Source: Xanthomonas hydrangeae
GTDB taxonomy: Bacteria > Pseudomonadota > Gammaproteobacteria > Xanthomonadales > Xanthomonadaceae
Length of the DNA: 64,000 bases
Reading direction: 5' to 3'
Assembly: GCA_905142475.1 (NCBI GenBank)
Contig: LR990730.1
Span: 5,241,501 to 5,305,500 of the forward strand
Of this stretch, positions 18,368 to 28,020 are shown piece by piece (position 1 is the stretch's first letter; every line of letters starts with the position of its first letter). Under the pieces are notes generated by a model. It was given only the letters and a program-made list of their open reading frames with translations. It ran no database searches and was not told the origin of the DNA. The translations under genes were made by a program, and so were the position numbers.

Positions 18368-18518
18368 AGGCAACAGCGCTGCAGCGCGCGCGTTCTGCAG
18401 CGTCATCAGCGCCGATCCGCAGCTGGACGCCCCACCCTTCACGGCCTCCATGCCGCCCGGCTTGCCAGAATGCGGGCCGCTTGGGGCCGTCGATGGCAGG
18501 GGAACAGGGGTTGGATGC

Positions 18519-19784
18519 ATGACATGGATCATCGTGGCCACGGTCGTCACCACGCTGGTGGTGGGGCTGCTGCTGCTCAACTTCGCCACGCCCGAGAAAA
18601 AGCTCGAGCACATCCCCAGCCATTGCTACGACGTGTCCGACCCGCAGTTCAAGCGCGAGATGTCGGTGTTGCTGGGGCCGGCGATCCTGCCCGGCAACAA
18701 GATCCAGGTGCTGCATAACGGCAGCGAGATCTTTCCGGCGATGCTGGCCGCCATCCGCAGCGCGCAGCGCACCATCACCTTCGAAACCTATATCTACTGG
18801 TCCGGCGAGATCGGCCGCGAGTTCAGCCAGGCGCTGTCCGAGCGCGCGCGCGCCGGGGTCAAGGTGCGCGTCACCATCGACTGGGGCGGCAGCCTGAAAA
18901 TGGATGCCTCGTTGGTCGAGGACATGACCGAAGCCGGGGTGGAAGTGCATCGCTACCGCCCGCTGACCTGGTACAACCTGCACCGGGTCAATAACCGCAC
19001 CCATCGCAAGCTGCTGGTGATCGACGGCCGGATCGGCTTCACCGGAGGCGTGGGCGTGGCCGACCAGTGGATGGGCGATGCGCAGGACCCGGAGCACTGG
19101 CGCGACTCGCATTACCGCATCGAAGGCCCGGTGGTGGCGCAGGTGCAGGCCGCCTTCAACGACAACTGGATCAAGAGCACCGGCCGCGTGCTTAACGGCG
19201 CCGAGTACTACCCCGAGCTGGCACCGGCCGGCGACAGCGACGCGCAGCTGTTCGTGGCCTCGCCGGCGGGCGGCAGCGAGAGCATGCACCTGATGTACCT
19301 GATCGCCATCGCCGCGGCGCGCAGCTCCATCGACCTGGCCGCCGCCTACTTCGTCCCCGATGCGCTGATCACCCGCTCGCTGCTGGAAGCGCGCGCGCGT
19401 GGCGTACGCATCCGCGTGCTGCTGCCGGGCAAGCATATCGATGCGATCTCGGTGCGGCTGGCCTCCAAGGCCAGTTGGGAGCCGCTGCTGCAGGCCGGCA
19501 TCGCCATCCACGAATTCCTGCCCACCATGCTGCACACCAAGCTGCTGATCATCGACGGCCTGCTGGTCTCGGTGGGCTCGACCAACTTCGACATCCGCTC
19601 GTTCCGCCTCAACGACGAGGCCAGCCTGAACGTCTACGACCGTGACCTGGCCGCGCAGATGACCGAGGTATTCGAGCGCGACCTGCAACGGGCCGAGCCG
19701 TACACGCTGGAGCGCTGGCGCAAGCGGCCGCTGCGGCAGAAGCTGGGCGAGAAGCTGGTCGTCCCGTTTCGCTCGCAGGTGTGA
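18519..19784 (+). CDS. cls: Cardiolipin synthase-type phospholipase D protein
   Basis: 421 residues from the ATG at 18519. One N-terminal transmembrane helix (IIVATVVTTLVVGLLLL), then two phospholipase-D HKD motifs, HRKLLVID (162-169) and HTKLLIID (339-346), each followed by the usual GST or GG context. The family condenses two phosphatidylglycerols, or PG with another donor, into cardiolipin at the inner membrane. ClsB/ClsC-like by length (E. coli ClsB 413). Downstream of the SDR with a 150-bp gap; probably separately expressed. Confidence 0.9.
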   Translation: MTWIIVATVVTTLVVGLLLLNFATPEKKLEHIPSHCYDVSDPQFKREMSVLLGPAILPGNKIQVLHNGSEIFPAMLAAIRSAQRTITFETYIYWSGEIGREFSQALSERARAGVKVRVTIDWGGSLKMDASLVEDMTEAGVEVHRYRPLTWYNLHRVNNRTHRKLLVIDGRIGFTGGVGVADQWMGDAQDPEHWRDSHYRIEGPVVAQVQAAFNDNWIKSTGRVLNGAEYYPELAPAGDSDAQLFVASPAGGSESMHLMYLIAIAAARSSIDLAAAYFVPDALITRSLLEARARGVRIRVLLPGKHIDAISVRLASKASWEPLLQAGIAIHEFLPTMLHTKLLIIDGLLVSVGSTNFDIRSFRLNDEASLNVYDRDLAAQMTEVFERDLQRAEPYTLERWRKRPLRQKLGEKLVVPFRSQV

Positions 19785-19826
19785 TGCAGCGCGGACGCCG
19801 CAAACAGCTGCGGCGCCCCACAACCC

Positions 19827-20363
19827 TCATGACAGTGCCGGCGGCACCGCGATTGGCGCAGCCTGCAAGCGCAACTGGCGCAGCCGCCACCACAGCCCGC
19901 CCAGATGCACCAGCGAATACAGCACCAGCGCCGCGGCGATGCCCAGCGTCAGCGGGCTGGCCTGCGCGCCGGCCACCGCCGCGCCCGCGCTGAACGCACC
20001 ATCGGCCCAGCGCCAGGCCAGGCGCCCGAGCAGCACCAGCATCAAGCCACCACCGATCCACGGATTGGGCGTATACCAGCCGCGCCCTTCCACCCATTCG
20101 GCATGCGTGTAGCGCAGCGATACCGCGCCCAGCCCGATGCCGACCAGCGTTCCCGCGGCGATCCCTGGGCGGACCTGCGGCAAGCCATAGACCGCGTACG
20201 CCAGCGCCGCCGCGGCAACGACCAGCACCACGCCACGCAGCGCCGAGCTGATCGGCTTCCAGCGCTGGCGGCCGAAGCTGCGCCGGATGCGCCGGTAATA
20301 GAGGAAGCCGATCGCCGCCATCGACAGATACGGCGTCAGCGGTGCGATGGCAGCAGCGGGCAT
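19827..20363 (-). CDS. Multi-pass membrane protein, DUF1453/CcdC-like
   Basis: 178 residues starting at MPAAAIAPLTPYLS; longer upstream readings lack hydrophobicity. About five hydrophobic segments. The 'RRIRRSFGRQRWK' loop after helix 1 and 'YTPNPWIGGGLMLVLLGR' near helix 4 resemble DUF1453 (CcdC-like) proteins. Function unknown. Convergent with the cardiolipin synthase gene, 42 bp apart. Confidence 0.65.
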   Translation of the reverse strand: MPAAAIAPLTPYLSMAAIGFLYYRRIRRSFGRQRWKPISSALRGVVLVVAAAALAYAVYGLPQVRPGIAAGTLVGIGLGAVSLRYTHAEWVEGRGWYTPNPWIGGGLMLVLLGRLAWRWADGAFSAGAAVAGAQASPLTLGIAAALVLYSLVHLGGLWWRLRQLRLQAAPIAVPPALS

Positions 20364-20633
20364 GGCGATTCCTTTGCGGGGTAAGGTGACCACCGCAGAA
20401 TGAAACCGCCCCCGGTAGCGAACAAGGTGCCAAGTGTCACTTTCTGCACGCGCAGGCGGCCTGGCCGGGCCGCCGCCGCCACGCGCGGCCATCGCGACGG
20501 ACGAGAGGCCTTCGCGCAGGACCGGCTTCCCTGCCACTGCCGGTAAACGCCCCAACCGCGCGCCAGCCATTGCCACACGCGAACCAGAGCCGCACGGGTA
20601 GACTTGCCGGCAGAGCTCCCCCACCGCAGTGCC

Positions 20634-20840
20634 ATGTCCGCCATCAAGCAAGAAGCCCACACGCTGATCGACACGCTGCCCGAGACGGCAGGATGGGACG
20701 ACGTGGTCCGCGTCGTGGACACCGCCAGCTTCGAGGCCGCCGTGCTGGAGGGCATGGCCGCAGCGGATCAGGGCGCCTTTGCAGCGCCGGCACAGGTGAC
20801 GGCACTGTTCGCCAGATGGGGCGTTGATGTTGCGGCGTGA
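20634..20840 (+). CDS. Probable antitoxin of a RelE/ParE-type pair
   Basis: 68 residues, acidic, helical (MSAIKQEAHTLIDTLPETAG, then WDDVVRVVDTASFEAAVLEG). Small acidic proteins of this kind precede ParE/RelE-superfamily toxins. Its 3' end overlaps the toxin-domain gene by 14 bp, the classic antitoxin-toxin layout. A DNA-binding domain is not obvious. No other role is suggested by context. Confidence 0.75.
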   Translation: MSAIKQEAHTLIDTLPETAGWDDVVRVVDTASFEAAVLEGMAAADQGAFAAPAQVTALFARWGVDVAA

Positions 20841-21939
20841 CTGGACCGTCCCGGCCGCCAGGCAACTCGCACACGCCCAGGATCACTACTACGCGCTCAA
20901 CCCGACCGCCGCCGCCGCGATGGCGCGGCAGGTGCTGGACGCCACCCGCACCCTGGCCGAGCAACCGGGCCGCGGCCGCGCCGGCCGGGTCGCCGGCACC
21001 CGCGAATGGGTGGTCAAGCAAACGCCCTACGTGCTGGTCTACCGCGTGCGCGACGACGCGCTGCAGCTGCTGCACGTTCAAGTCGACGCCAAAGACTGGC
21101 TGCCACGCACCGAGCCGAAAGGCGAACGCCTGGAGCCGTGGATCGCCTCACTGATCAGCGCCCTGCTGCACGTGCTGATGCTGCTGATCCTGCTGTCGGC
21201 CTCCACGCCCACCATGACCCCGCCGCAGGGCTCGGCCAGCGGCGGCCGCACCAAGGTGGATTTCGTCGGCGACACCTCCACGCCCGACCAGCCGGTTCCG
21301 TCCCCGACGCCCACCCCGCCGTCGCCAACGCCCGCGCCCGTGCAGCCGCCGCCGGCCGCCTCGCCGGTGCAGTCCACCCTGGTCAAGACCGCCAAGAACC
21401 CGATCCCGCCGGCAGGCAACACCCGCCGCGGTGGCCTGGTCGAGCAACGCCAGGCGCAACCGGTGCAGCGCCCCACTCCGCCGCAACCGCCGGCAGAACC
21501 GTCGTCACCGCCGCAGCGCCGCCCCCAGACCTGGACCGGCCGCCCACCGGGCATGCTCGAAGAAGAAGCCGATGCCGCCGAAGACGGCATGTCCAACACG
21601 CCCACCATCAGCGAAGGCCGCCGCCGCGACCGCAACAAGGCCCAACCCAGCATGGATGTGGGCGGCTACCAGGTCTATTACGAGGTACGCAGCGAAACCC
21701 AGCTGCGCAACTGGCGCGACCAGGGCATGAAGGAACTGGCCATCATCCTGCCCGGCACCCAGTACCGCATGGTCTGCCCGCTGGAAGTCGCGCTCAAGCG
21801 CGGCTCCAGCAAATGCCGCCTGCTGCCGCCGGACTCGCCGGAACTCAAAGACATCGGCGATGCCCGCGAGGTCATCAACATGATGGAGGTCTACAAGCAG
21901 GGCGAGCCGGTGTGGCGCGGGCCTGGGCCGTATCGGTGA
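20827..21939 (+). CDS. ParE/RelE-type toxin domain fused to a proline-rich membrane protein
   Basis: 370 residues in one frame. Residues 1-95 are a ParE/RelE fold: helical start (PAARQLAHAQDHYYALNP), then RVAGTREWVVKQTPYVLVYRVRDDALQLLHV. ParE proteins normally stop soon after the last strand. Here the frame continues through KDWLPRTEPKGERLEPW into a transmembrane helix (LISALLHVLMLLILL), a long Pro/Thr/Ser/Ala linker (about 130-235, TonB-like) and a C-terminal domain with two Cys (MVCPLEVALKRGSSKCRLLPP). The C-terminal half looks like a TonB/TolA-style periplasm-spanning protein of unknown function. Either a true fusion or two genes whose separating stop was lost; no good internal ATG is present at the junction. 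Confidence 0.75.
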   Translation: MLRRDWTVPAARQLAHAQDHYYALNPTAAAAMARQVLDATRTLAEQPGRGRAGRVAGTREWVVKQTPYVLVYRVRDDALQLLHVQVDAKDWLPRTEPKGERLEPWIASLISALLHVLMLLILLSASTPTMTPPQGSASGGRTKVDFVGDTSTPDQPVPSPTPTPPSPTPAPVQPPPAASPVQSTLVKTAKNPIPPAGNTRRGGLVEQRQAQPVQRPTPPQPPAEPSSPPQRRPQTWTGRPPGMLEEEADAAEDGMSNTPTISEGRRRDRNKAQPSMDVGGYQVYYEVRSETQLRNWRDQGMKELAIILPGTQYRMVCPLEVALKRGSSKCRLLPPDSPELKDIGDAREVINMMEVYKQGEPVWRGPGPYR

Positions 21940-21944
21940 GTGGT

Positions 21945-21961
21945 GGGGCCAGGTTGGCCCC
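21945..21961. terminator. Hairpin after the toxin-fusion gene
   Basis: GGGGCCA-GGT-TGGCCCC is a perfect 7-bp stem beginning 6 bp after the stop. No U-tract follows, so it is only a candidate transcript end or stabilising hairpin. Confidence 0.4.
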
Positions 21962-22213
21962 GGATTTCACTACTGCTGGTGCGATGATGACTGCAACGGC
22001 AGCCGCGCAAAGATTGGCCGTTGCCACTCGCGACACGGCACCGTTCGCGGCGATGGCGTTGGACGTCATTGACCCGTGGAGTTGATATGGAGCTTGCCTT
22101 GATAAACCGCCCTTTCGGCACCGATTTCTAGAGCATTGTGTTGAAAGCAGCAGCAGCCGAACGAGCCGAAGATGTTTTCAGCTCGTTCGTCGACTACGCA
22201 GCGGTCGCAGACA

Positions 22214-22774
22214 TCAGCGGCCCTGGTCTTGTCCCAGCTTCGTACCCAGTGCTCCCTTGAACGGCGCCGGATTGCTGGTCACCAGGCAGTTGTAGGGTTT
22301 GTCGCTGTTGAGAACCAGCACGGACGACTGCGGCCCCTTGAAATCCAGCCCGACCGAGAACAGCACATAGGTGTTGGGCAGTGCGCTCGGTCGAAACGCA
22401 CCGAAGGCATACTCCCCAGCCACGCCCAACGGCGCCAGCGGTATCGTCAGCATCAGCGGCTGTGTGGCCACAGGAGAGGGCAGCGACGAGGAGGCAGACA
22501 TGATCTTGGACTGCACGTCGATCGAATACTTGGTCGTAACTGTCACTCCCAGGTACTTAGAACTCGGCGCCGAGACCTGCTTGCGACACGCCGCGATGTC
22601 CTCCGGCTTCTGATCCTGCTGACCGGTCTGCAGCGTGGCAAAGACGTGGGCCAGCGTGACCGTGTCCTTCCCGGGGACCGGTGCGGCAACGGCAGCGTCC
22701 ATGCACAACGCGGCCACGACGAGTGAAAGGCCACAGGCCGCAAACGCACCGCGATAGCTGGTTTTACGTTTCAT
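22214..22774 (-). CDS. Secreted hypothetical protein
   Basis: 186 residues; ATG at 22774 preceded by AGGAG at good spacing. Signal peptide: GAFAACGLSLVVAALCMDAAVAAP. The mature part is beta-rich, with Cys in AACRKQ and YNCLV that could form a disulphide. I do not recognise the family. It stands alone, flanked by sparse intergenic DNA. Confidence 0.75.
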   Translation of the reverse strand: MKRKTSYRGAFAACGLSLVVAALCMDAAVAAPVPGKDTVTLAHVFATLQTGQQDQKPEDIAACRKQVSAPSSKYLGVTVTTKYSIDVQSKIMSASSSLPSPVATQPLMLTIPLAPLGVAGEYAFGAFRPSALPNTYVLFSVGLDFKGPQSSVLVLNSDKPYNCLVTSNPAPFKGALGTKLGQDQGR

Positions 22775-23454
22775 TTCGATCACTCCTTTGGTGTGTGATG
22801 CAAGGTTTCGGCAGCGGCTGCTCGCGCGGTTGCCGCTTGCGCCTTGAATAGATAATCGCAACGGCACCTGTGTATAACGCCAAGCGGCAGATGATCGATT
22901 GCGTACGATGACGCCCTGCGTGTGTGTGGGAAGCACCACACCTACGCCACCCAGCTGGCCACGCCGCTGGTGTGTTCATCGTTGAAGACCAAGGCCTCGC
23001 AAACCCGGCAAATCGTCTCAACAACCTCGTTGCGTGATGCATTGTTGAATTCGGAGCAAACACCGTGTCTGTTTCTCGCATCAGACATCAGTCGAGACCG
23101 CACGCAACGCATTTACCACAGGACCAAACATAATCTGCCGCAGCAAGCGCGCCTGACCGGAAACAAGTGAAATCTGGAACCAACATTAGATTGGCTGTCT
23201 GTCAGACATTTACCAGGTTGAAACTAACGCTGGCTTTAGTTTTTAGTTACTTGGGCTGGCCCAGCTTCATGCTGTGGCTCGCGATGCCGGCCGGAGTCTG
23301 TGTCGCGTCCGGTTGAGGACGTGAGTCCTGGACAGTCAGATCGGATACGGTGACCAGACCTCGCGATGGCGGCGTACGTTCGGCCAGGAACTGGCTACAG
23401 TCTGCGCAGGGCCACATGTGCCCGCCTCATCCACCTGCGCTCCAAAGGATCTGC
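22775..23454. other. Gene-poor stretch upstream of the esterase
   Basis: About 680 bp with a locally AT-rich portion (23040-23240). Short open frames are present but have no codon bias or ribosome-binding sites. I see no repeat or RNA gene. Confidence 0.55.
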
Positions 23455-25040
23455 ATGTCTCTGCATCGTCTTGCCCCCCGCCTGGGTCTGGCCGTTGGCC
23501 TGTTGTGCGCCTGCTGCGCGTCACGCTGGACGGGGCGAGCGACCAGCCCGTGTCCGGGCGCCTGCTGGTCTTCGCCACCCTGGCCAAGGACGCCCAGGCC
23601 GCGGCCAAGGATGGAAAGGACGGCAAGGACGGCAAGGTGGAAGAGGTAGACGTCAGCCCGTTCCGCCCGACGGCGGTGGCCGTGGCGGCGCAGGAGGTAA
23701 CCGCGCTCGCCCCCGGGGCCAGTGTCGAGATCGACCTGGACACTATCGCCTTCCCTAGCGCGTTTTCCGCGCTGCCGGCCGGCGAGTACCTGTTCCAGGC
23801 GGTACTGGATCCGGACCACAGTTACAGCTATGGCGGCCGCGATGGCGGCGATCTGTTGAGCGAGGTCACCGCGGTGACGCAGGGCAAGGGCAAGCCGTTG
23901 CCCACGCTGACGCTCAGCAAGCAGGTGCCCGCGTCGGACGACCCGTGGCAGGTGTCGCCGCGGGCGCCGCAGGCAATCCGCGACGCCATCCCGGAGGCCA
24001 AGCTGCATAGCGCGGACGCCTCGCTGGTCAGCCCGTCGCTGAGCGCGTTCTGGGGGCGGCCGGTGTCGCTGCGCGCCCGCGTGCTCACCCCGCCCGGCTA
24101 CGATGCCAAGGCCCGCACGCGCTACCCCACCGTGTATGTCACCCACGGCTTCGGCGGCAACTACAACCGCTTTGCCGGCAGCATCGCCGCCACCTGGAGC
24201 GCGATGGCGGCCAAGCAGATGCCGCCGATGATCTGGGTATTCCTGGACCAGTCCACGCCCACCGGCACCCACGAGTTCGCCGACTCGGTCAATAACGGCC
24301 CCTGGGGCACCGCGCTGACCGAAGAGCTGATCCCCGCGCTCGAACGCCAGTACAAGATGGACGGCAACGCCAAGGGCCGGTTCCTCAACGGGCATTCGTC
24401 GGGCGGCTGGGCCACGCTGTGGCTGCAGACGCGCTACCCCAAGCTGTTCGGCGGCACCTGGTCCACCTCGCCCGATTCGAGCGACTTCCACGACTTCACC
24501 GGGCCGGATCTGTACGCGCCCAATGCCAACGTCTACCGGCACCCGGACGGCAGCCAGTTCCCGCTGATCCGCGACCAGGGCAAGGTGGTGGCCGACCTGG
24601 AAACCTTCGCCAAGCTCGAACGCGTGTTAGGCCCGTATGGCGGGCAGATGGCCTCGTTCGACTGGGTGTTCTCGCCGCGCGGGCCCGAAGGCCGCCCGGT
24701 GCCGATGTTCGACCGCGACACCGGCAAGGTGGACCCGGCCGTGGTGGCCTACTGGCGCACGCACTACGACATCGCCGCGCGCGTGGCCGCGCAGTGGCCC
24801 ACGCTCAAGCCGGATCTGGACGGCAAGATCCACCTGATCGTCGGCACCGCCGACACGTTCTACCTGGATGGGGCGGCGCGCAGGTTCCAGGCGGTGCTGG
24901 ACGGCCTGGGCGCAAAAAGCGACTTCCGCTACCTGGAGGGCCGCAGCCACTTCGACCTGTACAAGGAGGGCGAGGACAGCAACGCGCTGATGAAGAAGAT
25001 CGCCTGGGAGATGTACGCCGTGGCGCGACCGAAGCAGTAA
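23455..25040 (+). CDS. Secreted esterase (alpha/beta hydrolase), frameshifted at the signal peptide
   Basis: The body, intact from about 23520 to 25040, is a putative esterase of the esterase-D/enterochelin-esterase type. It has an N-terminal beta domain, then YPTVYVTHGFGG, nucleophile elbow GHSSGG (near 24387-24405), an Asp region LIVGTADTFY and His in GRSHFDLY. A good signal peptide (MSLHRLAPRLGLAVGLLCA) begins at ATG 23455, but in a different frame from the body. The two frames meet near 23505-23525, where TGCGCCTGCTGCGCG seems to have lost bases. Export may therefore be broken, or translation may start at an internal GTG without a signal. Stands alone. Substrate unknown. Confidence 0.75.
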
Positions 25041-25122
25041 GCGCGCCCACGCAAGGCCGGCGCTGTCGATACGGCGGGCCGGCCGCGCGCATGCCCAGCG
25101 CGACGGTGGCCGGTGCCGATGC

Positions 25123-25581
25123 TCAGGCCGAGCGCTTGGGCAACTCCCACTCCAGCTGCTGCCTGAGCACCAGCAGCAGCACCTGCAGGCGGCCGCCGCG
25201 GACCAGCGCGGCGGGCGTCTGCCCGTCCAGCGCGTTCATGGGTTTGCGGAACCAGCCGATCAGCGCCTCGTTGTTGCCGCCATTCAAGGCCCAGGCGTGG
25301 CAGACGATTTCGCCCAGGTTTTCGATGCCGGTGCTGCCCAGCAGCTTGAGGTGTTCCGGTGTGAAGGCGAACAGCGACAGCACCAGCTCGGCATCGGCCG
25401 CCTTGCCGTGGTCGACGGCCATCTGCTGGCTATGCGCGGTGCTGTAGATCGACGCCTGCGCACGGAAATCTTCGGCACGCCGCATGCCGGTGAGCAGTGA
25501 CGCAATGAGGTCGGCCCGTTCCATAAAGCAGTCCAGCGGTGTGATAGCGCGCACGCTATCTGCGTCACCGCCGCCGCTCAA
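25123..25581 (-). CDS. Conserved protein with MbcA/ParS/Xre-antitoxin-like C-terminus
   Basis: 152 residues. The C-terminal pattern WFRKPMNALDGQTPAALVRG followed by GRLQVLLLVL resembles the toxin-binding domain (DUF2384) of antitoxins paired with RES-domain toxins, where 'NxALGGxTPxxLL' is typical. No RES toxin gene is adjacent, so it may be an orphan or have another role. N-terminal half is helical and unrecognised. Convergent with the esterase gene. Confidence 0.65.
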   Translation of the reverse strand: MSGGGDADSVRAITPLDCFMERADLIASLLTGMRRAEDFRAQASIYSTAHSQQMAVDHGKAADAELVLSLFAFTPEHLKLLGSTGIENLGEIVCHAWALNGGNNEALIGWFRKPMNALDGQTPAALVRGGRLQVLLLVLRQQLEWELPKRSA

Positions 25582-25828
25582 TCAGGAGACTCCTGACAGC
25601 GGCGATGGGCGTCAGCGGCCGTTATATTCCGCGCCGGCCGGGGTGGGCGGCGTTGCTGACCCGTCGGCGGGTCTGGCGGCCGATTCCCGCTTGCGCGCGC
25701 CTACCCAGAAGCGGCGCCGACCATGGGCCGTGCTTAACGTCCGCATTGCTAGGATCCGGGCGCGTCACTGGCAGCAGCCCGCCCGCAGGGCTGCAGTATT
25801 GGAGTGTCACCTCATGAGGAGTTGTCAG

Positions 25829-26284
25829 ATGCCCTGGAAATCCGCTCTCGCCGTGCTTGCCCTGTCCACCGCCGCGCTGCCGGCGCTGGCACAACCCGAC
25901 CGCCAGGTGGTCGAGGACATGCTCACCCGCTCGGCCAATGTCTGCCCCGGCCACAGCACCGACCGCACCGGACCCACCGTCAGGGCCGTGCCCGTGGGCG
26001 CGCTGCGGGTAATTCTGGAACGCGGCCTGGTCATGTGCCCTGACCGCCGTCTGGATGCCGCCGCGCCAGCGGTGTTCTACGGCCGCCTGGGCGTGTTTGC
26101 CTGGAACCCGGAAGTGCCCGCCAGCTCGGCAGTGATCGTCAAGCAGATCGGCAACATGACCCGCAACGAGGACTACCCGGTCGAGACGCTGGTGTGGGAC
26201 GCCAAGGGCACCGCGCTCAAGCAGCAGACCGTGCCGATGTTCGAGCCCAGGCCGGGTGCGGCGGTGTTGTACAAGGTGCGCTAA
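25829..26284 (+). CDS. Small secreted hypothetical protein
   Basis: 151 residues. ATG 25829 is preferred because AGGAG lies 8 bp upstream (25816-25820); an in-frame ATG at 25814 overlaps that site. Signal peptide WKSALAVLALSTAALPALA. Two Cys in the mature part (NVCPGH, VMCPDR) suggest a periplasmic disulphide. Unrecognised family. The next gene begins 20 bp downstream, so they probably form one transcript. Confidence 0.75.
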   Translation: MPWKSALAVLALSTAALPALAQPDRQVVEDMLTRSANVCPGHSTDRTGPTVRAVPVGALRVILERGLVMCPDRRLDAAAPAVFYGRLGVFAWNPEVPASSAVIVKQIGNMTRNEDYPVETLVWDAKGTALKQQTVPMFEPRPGAAVLYKVR

Positions 26285-26303
26285 GCGCAGGCACACGCCA
26301 CCG

Positions 26304-26705
26304 ATGCACGACCCATTGCAACCACACACCCTGCGCCCGCGCGATCGCGCAAGGGGACACAGGCGCAGGGTGTGGCTGGGCATCGGCATCGTCCTGCTGC
26401 TGGTCGCACTGGGCGGCTACCGCTGCACGGCAAGCCCGGCCGAGCAACAGCAGCAGACGTATTGGCGCAACAAAGCCGAGCGGGAACTGACACCCGGCAT
26501 GTCGCAAGCGCAGGTACTGGCCTGGGCGGAGCGCAACGCGCTGCGCACCGCCATGGGCATTGGTCCCACGCTCATGGCTGCCCCCGTGCGAACGCGGTGG
26601 CCGCATTTTCCCTGCGCAACCACGTTCACCATGATTTCGCTGACGTTCGATGCGCGGGGGAATCTGGTGTCCTTCAGCGTTGGCCGAGGGGGCACCTGTC
26701 TCTAA
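26304..26705 (+). CDS. Small membrane-anchored hypothetical protein
   Basis: 133 residues with one N-terminal membrane helix (VWLGIGIVLLLVALGGYRC) after a basic start, then a periplasmic domain. 'ELTPGMSQAQVLAWAERN' resembles the SmpA/BamE-type 'GMsxxqV' turn, but the rest does not match, so no function is assigned. Follows the secreted hypothetical gene closely. Confidence 0.65.
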   Translation: MHDPLQPHTLRPRDRARGHRRRVWLGIGIVLLLVALGGYRCTASPAEQQQQTYWRNKAERELTPGMSQAQVLAWAERNALRTAMGIGPTLMAAPVRTRWPHFPCATTFTMISLTFDARGNLVSFSVGRGGTCL

Positions 26706-26763
26706 CGCGTCGGTTGCCGCCGGGTCCACGCGTGCTGTGCTGGCTGGTTGCGCAGGGACCGTG

Positions 26764-27471
26764 TCAGCGGGCGTCAATACCGGCGCTGGCACCTAGCCGG
26801 GCTGCGGACAATCGCACGTCTCCTCGCGCGGCGTTGGCGATTGTGCTCACCACCACATGGATCAGCAACGGCACCGCCCAACTGGCCCATAGCAGCGCCG
26901 CAATCGTGCCCGGCGACGGCGCAATGCCGGCTCCCACCGCCGCGTAGAGCGCGATGCGAAACACCACTGGCGCCAGGGTCACCAGGTACGCCAGCACCAT
27001 CCAGCGCCGGTGCTGGCGTACCTGCCCGCGACGGATGGCCACCAGGCCAACGGAGGCCACCACCAGCCACGCCGCTTCAGTCGCCGCGAAGGCCACGCGG
27101 ATGACCATCGGCGCTGGCGAGGTGGCAATCAACCCAGTGGCGCCAAGCATCGCCACCAGCATCCCGGCGAAATAGGCACGCCCGACCCAGCGGTGCGCCC
27201 ATGCGTGCCTGCGCCAGCGTTGCGTGAGGAACTGCAGCGTGCCCAGTGCAATGCCGGCGGCGCCGCCACCCAGATGGCACCACAGCCAGCCGCGCCGGGT
27301 CAGGAACATCGCGTATGCCGGCGACTCCAGCGCGGCGTACTTCAGGTACACGTGCCGCACGAACTCGGCCGCGAATGCGGCCAGCGCAAGCCACAGCAGC
27401 GCCCACGCCACACGGGCGACCGGCCTGCCACCAGCAACCGCAACACCGTCGCGCATCGGATCGACCCGCAT
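26764..27471 (-). CDS. DUF2306-like multi-pass membrane protein
   Basis: 235 residues from ATG 27471 (an upstream ATG and one five codons later are possible). About six hydrophobic helices. The 'RRHAWAHRWVGRAYF' motif after helix 2 and 'RQHRRWMVLAYLVTLAPVVFR' are typical of DUF2306 membrane proteins. Function unknown. Convergent with the preceding small gene. Confidence 0.75.
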   Translation of the reverse strand: MRVDPMRDGVAVAGGRPVARVAWALLWLALAAFAAEFVRHVYLKYAALESPAYAMFLTRRGWLWCHLGGGAAGIALGTLQFLTQRWRRHAWAHRWVGRAYFAGMLVAMLGATGLIATSPAPMVIRVAFAATEAAWLVVASVGLVAIRRGQVRQHRRWMVLAYLVTLAPVVFRIALYAAVGAGIAPSPGTIAALLWASWAVPLLIHVVVSTIANAARGDVRLSAARLGASAGIDAR

Positions 27472-27572
27472 GCCCCGCTCCTTCGGCCAGCCGGCTCTCG
27501 GCAGCGGCACGCTAGCATGGACACGCCGCGGGAGCGCTGGCGCAGATCCTGGGAGCGATGCGGGACGAAGGC

Positions 27573-27902
27573 CTAGGCGTGCCGCTGCACGTCATGCGAC
27601 ACCGGGTCCCGCCACTCGCTGCCGAGCCGCTGCTCATAGATTTCGTCCACGACACTGCGCGCTGCGCGGGCGGCATTGAAGATGCTCTCACCCAGAACCG
27701 ACAAGCTGGTGGCATCCAGTGGCTTGCCGCTGCACACCGCCACCATGTCGCTTTGCGCGGTGATCGTGCGCAGCAGCGTGTGGAACTGGTCGATCTGCTG
27801 CAGGGTGACGCCGAAGGTGAAGGGATCTTGGTGCGGTTGCAGCTTGGCCGCTGGCGTGGCGCGTCGCCGAGCGGTAGTCGAAAGGGCTTTCGAAGCAGTC
27901 AT
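27573..27902 (-). CDS. Hypothetical protein
   Basis: 109 residues from ATG 27902, preceded at 9 bp by GAGG (a second ATG three codons earlier is too close to it). Basic N-terminus, then a helical core (VTLQQIDQFHTLLRTITAQ ... IFNAARAARSVVDEIYEQ). It resembles short uncharacterised proteins of Pseudomonas and Xanthomonas; no function can be given. Confidence 0.6.
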   Translation of the reverse strand: MTASKALSTTARRRATPAAKLQPHQDPFTFGVTLQQIDQFHTLLRTITAQSDMVAVCSGKPLDATSLSVLGESIFNAARAARSVVDEIYEQRLGSEWRDPVSHDVQRHA

Positions 27903-28020
27903 GGCGTCCATCCTCGACGTGAGCGGACGGGATGTCCGCAAAGCCAGCGTAACGCGCTCTTTCGGATATCTGAAAACCAGATATTTCGCCTGGATTTCTA
28001 GCGAAACGGAGGCTCGCGTC

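Noticed and set aside
22922..23170. 82-codon plus-strand frame
   Set aside because: AT-rich gap sequence, no ribosome-binding site, no recognisable features.
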